From NCBI GenBank assembly GCA_963817065.1, contig CAWFMO010000002.1, positions 248,001 to 312,000 on the forward strand: a stretch of 64,000 nt of DNA, read 5' to 3'. Numbering within the stretch: position 1 is the first letter of the stretch; each line of letters begins with the position of its first letter. The stretch is from CAWFMO01 sp963817065 (GTDB lineage: Bacteria; Actinomycetota; Thermoleophilia; Solirubrobacterales; 70-9). The position numbers and the translations under genes are program-made. The notes beneath the pieces are model-generated. The model made no database searches and was not told the DNA's origin. It worked only from the letters and a program-made list of their open reading frames with translations. Below, one piece after another: positions 59,484 through 64,000 of the stretch.

Positions 59484-59947
59484 GTGAGAGCCTCGATCAG
59501 GAAGCTGCAGGCGATCGCTGTCCCCATGAAGGTCGCGGTCGCGGCGAAGCTCGCCGGCGAGGCGGTCGAACAGCCGCCGAGCCCGTTGCCCGACGTGCAT
59601 CCCCCCGCCGTCTTTGCGCCGAAGCCGATCAGGACGCCGCCGAAGAGCAGCATTCCGGCGACCGCGATGTCGCTGTCGAATGTCCGCGTCAGCCAGCCGA
59701 AGCCGCTGCCGACGTTGGTCTCGCCGGCGATCAACCGCCAGACCAGGGCGCCGCCGAGGACGCCGATCAGGAACGCGGCGCGCCAGTCGAGGGTCGGGGT
59801 GCGCCCGGTGGCGCGCTCGACGAAGTTGGAGAAGCCGCCCATGACGCCGATCCGGTTGTTGACCGTCGCGTACAGCCCGACGACGACCAGCCCGATCATC
59901 GGGCCGAGCAGGTACCACTCGGGGCGCTCGAGCAAGGTGACGGTCAC
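59480..59947 (-). CDS. YeeE/YedE-family sulfur transporter half
   Basis: 155 aa, about four membrane segments. GAKTAGGCTSGNGLGGCSTASPAS is the signature sulfur-transport motif with two Cys. ATG 59947 overlaps the stop of the MBL-rhodanese gene (59944). Probably imports thiosulfate or a persulfide-type compound that the next enzyme processes. The split into two proteins mirrors PmpA/PmpB. Confidence 0.9.
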   Translation of the reverse strand: MTVTLLERPEWYLLGPMIGLVVVGLYATVNNRIGVMGGFSNFVERATGRTPTLDWRAAFLIGVLGGALVWRLIAGETNVGSGFGWLTRTFDSDIAVAGMLLFGGVLIGFGAKTAGGCTSGNGLGGCSTASPASFAATATFMGTAIACSFLIEALT

Positions 59948-61290
59948 TTCGACCCACCGTTCGACGGGGTCACGTGGATCACGTCCTCGGCCCCGTAGCG
60001 CTGCAGGAGGCTTGCGGCGATACCGGCGCGGCGGCCGCCCGTGCAGACGACGGCGATCGGCTTATCGGGGTCGAGCGGTGACGGGACATCCTCAATTTCA
60101 CGATACGGAACCGCGGCCGTGGCCTCGATCGGATCACCCTCGCGCTCGTCGGGGTCGCGCACGTCGAGCACCTGGAGGCCGTTGGACTCCGCCCGTTCCG
60201 CGAGCTGCGAGCGCTCGAGGCGCTCGATCGCCGCGGTCGGCCTCCCCGGCGCCAACCAGGCGCGCATCCCGCCGGCGAGGATCCCCTCGATCCGCCGGAT
60301 CCCGACCGCTTCGGCGTAGGCGACCGCTTGAAGCGCCCGCTCGTCGGTGCCGCCGACGAAGACGATCGGGGTCTCGGCGCCGACCGTCCAGCCGACCGCG
60401 GTCCCGATCCCGGTGTGATCGCCGGGCACCGAGACGGCGCCTGGGATGTGGCCCGCGTCGAACTGCTCGGCGCTCCGCACGTCGACGACGACCGCCCCGA
60501 CGTCGAGCAGCGCCAGCGCCTGATCGGGGGACAGCCGCGCGATCTCCAGCGCTGTCTCGATGAGCGGGCCGCGGTTGATCTCGACGATGTTCTCGAGGTT
60601 GGCGGGCTGGGGGCCGAGGCTGGCGAGCAGCTCGTCGACGAACTCTTCCTCGCTCAAGCCCAGAAACGGATTGCTCGCGCGCTCGAAGCCGAGCGTCGAG
60701 GAGGTCTTCATGTCGAGGCCGGCGCCGCCGCAGGTCGAGCCGCCGACGTGACCGGGCCAGAGCTCGGTCTCGGGCGGGAACGCGTCGAGGATCGCGTGCA
60801 GCGACGCGTGGAGCAGCCGCGCGCCCTCGCGCTTCTCGACCGCGAGGTCCGGCCGGGCGACGTCACCGACCAGCAGCGAGTCGCCGCTCAGGATCGCCCA
60901 CGGCTGCTCGGAGCGGGCGCGGTCGTAGACGGCGAAGGCGGTGTGCTCTGGCCGGTGCCCTGGGCTGTGGACGGCGCGGATCACGACCTCGCCGAAGCGG
61001 ACCTCGTCGCCGTCGGCGAGCGGCTCGTGCGGGTAGGCCGCGCCGCTCTCGGGATTGAGGTGGATCGCCGCCCCGGAGATCGCCGCGAGCCGGCCACGCC
61101 CCGAGACGTGGTCGGCGTGGGTGTGGGTCTCGAGCAGGTCCGTGATCTCGACCTCGAGCAGGTCCGCGAGCTCGAGGTAGATGTCGACATCGAAGCGCGG
61201 GTCGACGACCGCGGCGCGACCGGTCGCCGCATCGCCGATCAGATATGACGCGCAGCCGAGGTCTTCCTGGATCACCTGGCGAAAGATCAT
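59944..61290 (-). CDS. MBL-fold/rhodanese fusion (persulfide dioxygenase-like)
   Basis: 448 aa. N-terminal MBL domain with THTHADHVSG and HSPGHRPEH metal ligands, and the WPGHVGGSTCG block typical of persulfide dioxygenase-type enzymes. Two rhodanese domains follow: the first (from ~260) lacks the catalytic Cys (PIVFVGG), the second has it (VVCTGGRRAG). Probably handles sulfane sulfur delivered by the adjacent transporter pair. Starts at ATG 61290. Confidence 0.92.
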   Translation of the reverse strand: MIFRQVIQEDLGCASYLIGDAATGRAAVVDPRFDVDIYLELADLLEVEITDLLETHTHADHVSGRGRLAAISGAAIHLNPESGAAYPHEPLADGDEVRFGEVVIRAVHSPGHRPEHTAFAVYDRARSEQPWAILSGDSLLVGDVARPDLAVEKREGARLLHASLHAILDAFPPETELWPGHVGGSTCGGAGLDMKTSSTLGFERASNPFLGLSEEEFVDELLASLGPQPANLENIVEINRGPLIETALEIARLSPDQALALLDVGAVVVDVRSAEQFDAGHIPGAVSVPGDHTGIGTAVGWTVGAETPIVFVGGTDERALQAVAYAEAVGIRRIEGILAGGMRAWLAPGRPTAAIERLERSQLAERAESNGLQVLDVRDPDEREGDPIEATAAVPYREIEDVPSPLDPDKPIAVVCTGGRRAGIAASLLQRYGAEDVIHVTPSNGGSK

Positions 61291-61347
61291 CGTTCGAGTC
61301 GAAGATACGCCCCACCGTCTCTCTGCATCGCTCTCCCCGAACGCGAA

Positions 61348-61371
61348 GCGGCCGGCGTCCCCGCCGGCCGC
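61348..61371 (-). terminator. Strong hairpin downstream of the sigma factor
   Basis: GCGGCCGGCG and CGCCGGCCGC form a perfect 10-base stem with a 4-base loop (GGGA on the minus strand, a GNRA-like tetraloop). It lies 37 bases beyond the sigma factor stop. There is only a short T-rich tail (TTCGCGTT), so it may stop transcription with or without Rho, or stabilise the 3' end. Confidence 0.6.
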
Positions 61372-61407
61372 TCGCCTGGGTGGCTGTGCCCCGAAAGTCG
61401 CCCTGGG

Positions 61408-62094
61408 CTAGAGCTTCACCGCGCGCGAGGCGAGGTGGATGCCGACCTTGCGCTTGACGCGCTGGAGCGCGTTGTCGACCGTCTTCGTGTCGCACTCGAC
61501 CTTCTCGCCGATCACCTCGTAGGAGTAGCCGTCGAGGTAGAGGGCGAGGACGCGGCTCTCGAGCTCGGAGAGCACGCTGGTCAGGCAGCCGACGAGGCTG
61601 TCGAGCTCCTCGGTCGAGATCACCTGGTTGACCGGATCGGAGGCCGAGGGGCCGGGGAGGATCTCCTCCAGCGTCGTCTCCGATTCGCCCGCCGCCGCCG
61701 GGGTCTGGCTGAACGAGACGTACTGGTTCAGCGGCGTGTGCTTGTTGCGGGTCGCGGTCTTGACCGCGGTGATGATCTGGCGCGTGATGCAGAGCTCGGC
61801 GAAGCCGCGGAAGCTCGCCTCGCGCTCGGTCTTGTAGTCGCGCACGGCCTTGAACAGGCCGAGCAGCCCTTCCTGGATCAGGTCGTCGGCGTCGCCGCCG
61901 AGCAGGAAATAGGAAGAGGCCTTGACCCGGACGAAGCGCCGGTAGCGGCGCACGATCTGGTCGTAGGCGTCTGAGCGGCCCTGCTTTGCGAGCGCGACGA
62001 GGTACTCGTCGTCGGGGCCGGCTTGGGTGTTGCGAGAGGCGCCTGCGGAAGCGGACGCCGGTACGACTCTCTGCTCCTGGGTCGGTACAGCCAC
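61408..62094 (-). CDS. SigH-like RNA polymerase sigma factor
   Basis: 228 aa, sigma-70 family, sporulation SigH-type. Region 2: YDQIVRRYRRFVRVKASSYFLLGGDADDLIQEGLLGLFKAVRDY; region 4 near the end: LYLDGYSYEVIGEKVECDTKTVDNALQRVKRKVG. N-terminal ~25 residues are variable. Starts at GTG 62094 with TAGGAGG upstream. It has its own promoter and a ~120-base structured leader. Thermoleophilia carry such factors in place of classical stress regulators; its targets are unknown. Confidence 0.93.
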   Translation of the reverse strand: MAVPTQEQRVVPASASAGASRNTQAGPDDEYLVALAKQGRSDAYDQIVRRYRRFVRVKASSYFLLGGDADDLIQEGLLGLFKAVRDYKTEREASFRGFAELCITRQIITAVKTATRNKHTPLNQYVSFSQTPAAAGESETTLEEILPGPSASDPVNQVISTEELDSLVGCLTSVLSELESRVLALYLDGYSYEVIGEKVECDTKTVDNALQRVKRKVGIHLASRAVKL

Positions 62095-62160
62095 AGCAAC
62101 CTCCTAGTTAAAGGTCCGGTTGGCGTCACGTACCTCCCCTGGTAGGCGCCCTGATGTTCT

Positions 62161-62211
62161 GGTTGAGCCTCGGCCCGATTCGTTGATGAAGCCTCAAGCT
62201 GAGGTTCAACC
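62161..62211 (-). repeat. Leader hairpins upstream of the SigH-like gene
   Basis: CCTCA-AGC-TGAGG (62192-62204) is a perfect stem-loop, flanked by GTTGA and TCAAC arms (62182-62186, 62206-62210). GGTTGAGCCTC (62161-62171) can alternatively pair with 62201-62211 with one mismatch. The two structures are mutually exclusive, as in regulatory leaders. The remainder of 62095-62380 shows no gene. Confidence 0.35.
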
Positions 62212-62224
62212 TTATGGTCAAAGC

Positions 62225-62252
62225 AGTGTACGCACGACCGGGCCGATGTCAA
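62225..62252 (-). promoter_or_regulatory. Promoter of the SigH-like gene
   Basis: TTGACA (62252-62247) is a perfect -35 match, with TACACT (62230-62225) 16 bases on. Predicted transcription start near 62218, giving a leader of about 124 bases. Confidence 0.6.
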
Positions 62253-62380
62253 GAGCCAACCGGGGGCCGTTGCAAGATCGCTTGCAGGATCCCTGCCTGG
62301 GAGGGGCAGAAAGGCGTCTTCCGTCCGTGGACACTGGTACTCGTGGGCGCGTCGGAATCCGTTCGACCGGTCCCCGGCCG

Positions 62381-63043
62381 CTATTTCCCGCCGCGCGGCG
62401 CGCGCTGGCGAACGGCCTCGAACAGCAGCACCGCGGCGGCGACCGAGACGTTGAGCGAGGCGACCTCGCCGGCGACCGGGATCGAGACCAGCGCGTCGCA
62501 GCTCTCGCGGACCCTGGGGCGGATCCCGCTCCCCTCGCCGCCGAGGACGAGCACGCAGCGCCCGGTCAGCTCGACCTCGGTGTGGGCGGTCCCGGCGCCC
62601 GCCTCCGCGCCGTAGACCCAGGCGCCCGAGTCCTTGGCCGCGGCGATCCAGTCGGCGAGGTTGCCGACCCGCGCGATCTCGAGGTGCTCGACCGCGCCGG
62701 CCGAGGCCTTGGCGACCGCCGGGGTGACCGCGGCGGCGCGGCGGCGCGGGATCACGACCCCGCTCGCGCCGGCGACCTCCGCCGCGCGGCACGCGGCGCC
62801 GAGGTTGTGGGGGTCCTGGACCTGGTCGAGCGCGAGGACGAGCGCGTCCTCGTCGGTGAGCAGGCTCGCCGGATCGGCGTACGGGTAGGGATCGACCTCG
62901 GCGACGATCCCCTGATGGTCGGGCGAGCCGGCGCGCCGCTCGAGCTCGGCGGCCTGGGTCCCCGGCGCCTCCCAGACGCGGTGGACCTCGCGCCGCCCGC
63001 GCTTGGCCTCGGCGACGGCGCGCTTTCCATATACGACCTCCAT
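62381..63043 (-). CDS. rlmB: 23S rRNA 2'-O-methyltransferase (TrmH/RlmB family)
   Basis: 220 aa SPOUT methyltransferase. N-terminal L30e-like substrate domain (YGKRAVAEAKRGRREVHRV). C-terminal knot: LDQVQDPHNLGAACRAAEVAGASGVV, LGGEGSGIRP and VSIPVAGEVASLNVSVAAAV, the three family motifs. Methylates a G in 23S rRNA (G2251 in E. coli). The start ATG lies 4 bases from the cysS stop, so they form an operon. Confidence 0.93.
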   Translation of the reverse strand: MEVVYGKRAVAEAKRGRREVHRVWEAPGTQAAELERRAGSPDHQGIVAEVDPYPYADPASLLTDEDALVLALDQVQDPHNLGAACRAAEVAGASGVVIPRRRAAAVTPAVAKASAGAVEHLEIARVGNLADWIAAAKDSGAWVYGAEAGAGTAHTEVELTGRCVLVLGGEGSGIRPRVRESCDALVSIPVAGEVASLNVSVAAAVLLFEAVRQRAPRGGK

Positions 63044-63047
63044 CGAG

Positions 63048-64000
63048 TCAGCCGCGGCGGACGAGCCGCGCGCCGTCGGCCCCGTCGCGAACCTCCCAGC
63101 CGAGGCCCGCGAGCCGGTCGCGGATCTCGTCGGCGCGCTCGAAGTCCTTGCCCGCCCGCGCCTCTTCGCGTTCTGCGAGCAGGCGCTCGGCCTCCTCGTC
63201 GGGGCCGTCCTCGCCCGCCAGCAGGGTCTCGAGCCCGAGCAGCGGCAGCAGCTCCTCGAGCGCGCCGCGGGCGCCGGGCAGATCGCGGCGGTTGCCCTCG
63301 GCGATCAGCTCGAACAGCGCCGCGAAGGCGCGCGGGGTGTTGAAGTCGTCGGCGAGCGCCTCGATGAACTCCTCGCGGCGCTCGGTCACGAACGCGTCGG
63401 CCTCTCCCCCATCCGCGTCGCGGGCGAAGTTGCGGATTCGCTCGACCCGCGCCCCCGCCTCCTCGAGCGCCTCGGCGCTGAACGCGAGCGGGCCCCGGTA
63501 GTGGCCCGAGATCAGGAAACAGACGAGGGTCTCCGCCCCGAAGCGGTCGAGGGCCTCGGAGAGCTGGAAGATGTTGCCGAGCGACTTCGACATCTTCTCG
63601 GAGTCGAGCTCGACCATCCCGTTGTGCATCCAGATCTTCGCCAGCGGCACCCCTCGCGCGGCCTCGGTCTGTGCAACCTCGTTCTCGTGGTGGGGGAAGA
63701 GCAGGTCGATGCCGCCGCCGTGGATCTCGAAGTCGGCGCCGAGCTCCTTCTCGGCCATCGCCGAGCACTCGATGTGCCAGCCCGGGCGCCCCTCGCCCCA
63801 GGGCGAGGGCCAGGCGCTGTCCTCGTCGCCCTTTCGCGCCTTCCAGAGCGCGAAGTCGAGCGGGTCCTGCTTCAGCGACTCGCTGCCGGCCTCCTCGCCC
63901 TGGTCCATCTCGTCGGGGTCGCGGTTCGAGAGCTTGCCGTACTCGCCAAAGCTGCGGACGCGGAAGTAGACGTCGCCGCCCGACTCATAGGCGTGCTCGG
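63048..64000 (-). CDS. cysS: Cysteinyl-tRNA synthetase, partial (N-terminus beyond window)
   Basis: About 317 residues of the C-terminal part are present. WHIECSAMAE, the zinc and active-site region GGGIDLLFPHHENEVAQTEA, and the KMSKS motif (SEKMSKSLGN) are visible, followed by an anticodon-binding helical domain ending in a DALR-type region. Class I synthetase; charges tRNA-Cys. The DxxxF-like ALADDFNTPRAFA block is typical of CysS rather than MshC. The N-terminal Rossmann half lies beyond base 64000. Confidence 0.93.
   Translation of the reverse strand, partial: EHAYESGGDVYFRVRSFGEYGKLSNRDPDEMDQGEEAGSESLKQDPLDFALWKARKGDEDSAWPSPWGEGRPGWHIECSAMAEKELGADFEIHGGGIDLLFPHHENEVAQTEAARGVPLAKIWMHNGMVELDSEKMSKSLGNIFQLSEALDRFGAETLVCFLISGHYRGPLAFSAEALEEAGARVERIRNFARDADGGEADAFVTERREEFIEALADDFNTPRAFAALFELIAEGNRRDLPGARGALEELLPLLGLETLLAGEDGPDEEAERLLAEREEARAGKDFERADEIRDRLAGLGWEVRDGADGARLVRRG

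Noticed and set aside
1..64000. Search for integrase, transposase, phage or toxin-antitoxin genes
   Set aside because: No motif of these kinds was recognised in either strand; gene content and codon use look uniform along the window.

Overview
The window looks like chromosomal DNA from a high-GC actinobacterium, most likely class Thermoleophilia (Solirubrobacterales or a relative). This is inferred from the strong G/C third-position bias, the many 4-base GTGA/ATGA gene overlaps, the group 1h [NiFe]-hydrogenase, the SigH-like sigma factor close to rlmB-cysS, and many exported proteins with K/R-rich tails. No phage, transposon, CRISPR or rRNA was seen. One tRNA (Thr, TGT) is present. Genes are packed tightly and no gap exceeds about 300 bases.

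Region 1 (1-14.3 kb, minus strand) is one long operon for an oxygen-tolerant, H2-scavenging group 1h hydrogenase. Its order is hypC, a second hypC-like gene, hypD, hypE, small subunit hhyS, large subunit hhyL, a NifU/Rieske-like electron carrier, DUF5947, DUF6084, a 401-aa unknown, a maturation protease, hypA, hypB, a tandem-SIS gene with an apparent frameshift, and hypF (cut by the window edge). A divergent AT-richer region at 14.1-14.3 kb carries a candidate promoter.

Region 2 (14.3-22.6 kb) holds small acidic proteins, a cupin, a SnoaL-like protein, an L,D-transpeptidase and several secreted cell-surface proteins. These include two paralogous beta-helix proteins with lysine-rich two-cysteine tails. 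Region 3 (22.6-28.7 kb) is a threonine/lysine biosynthesis operon (lysA-hom-thrC-[three small genes]-thrB).

Region 4 (28.7-44.7 kb) is mixed. It has envelope proteins, an M23 peptidase, an acyl-CoA dehydrogenase and a thiolase that share a nearly identical upstream operator, a family of small Cys-containing lipoproteins, an AlkA-like glycosylase, a fatty acid hydroxylase, hydrolases, an M28 peptidase that seems to start at CTG, and a CBS-domain transporter-like protein. Region 5 (44.8-57.6 kb) has a GMC oxidoreductase with a poly-Arg tail and its Tat-exported partner, a sulfotransferase, a pterin dehydratase, a rhomboid protease, an ECF sigma/membrane pair, and a fused PlsC-GpsA enzyme for phosphatidic acid synthesis.

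Region 6 (57.7-64 kb) has the tRNA, a sulfur-import (YeeE/YedE pair) plus MBL-rhodanese operon, a SigH-type sigma factor with its own promoter, structured leader and terminator, and rlmB-cysS (cysS cut by the window end).

The overall picture is an aerobic soil-type organism that can draw electrons from atmospheric H2 and oxidise fatty acids. The items most worth following up are the Cys-basic C-terminal tails shared by unrelated exported proteins, the shared acyl-CoA operator, the unusual Fe-S ligand positions in the hydrogenase small subunit, and the all-cysteine Rieske-like carrier.
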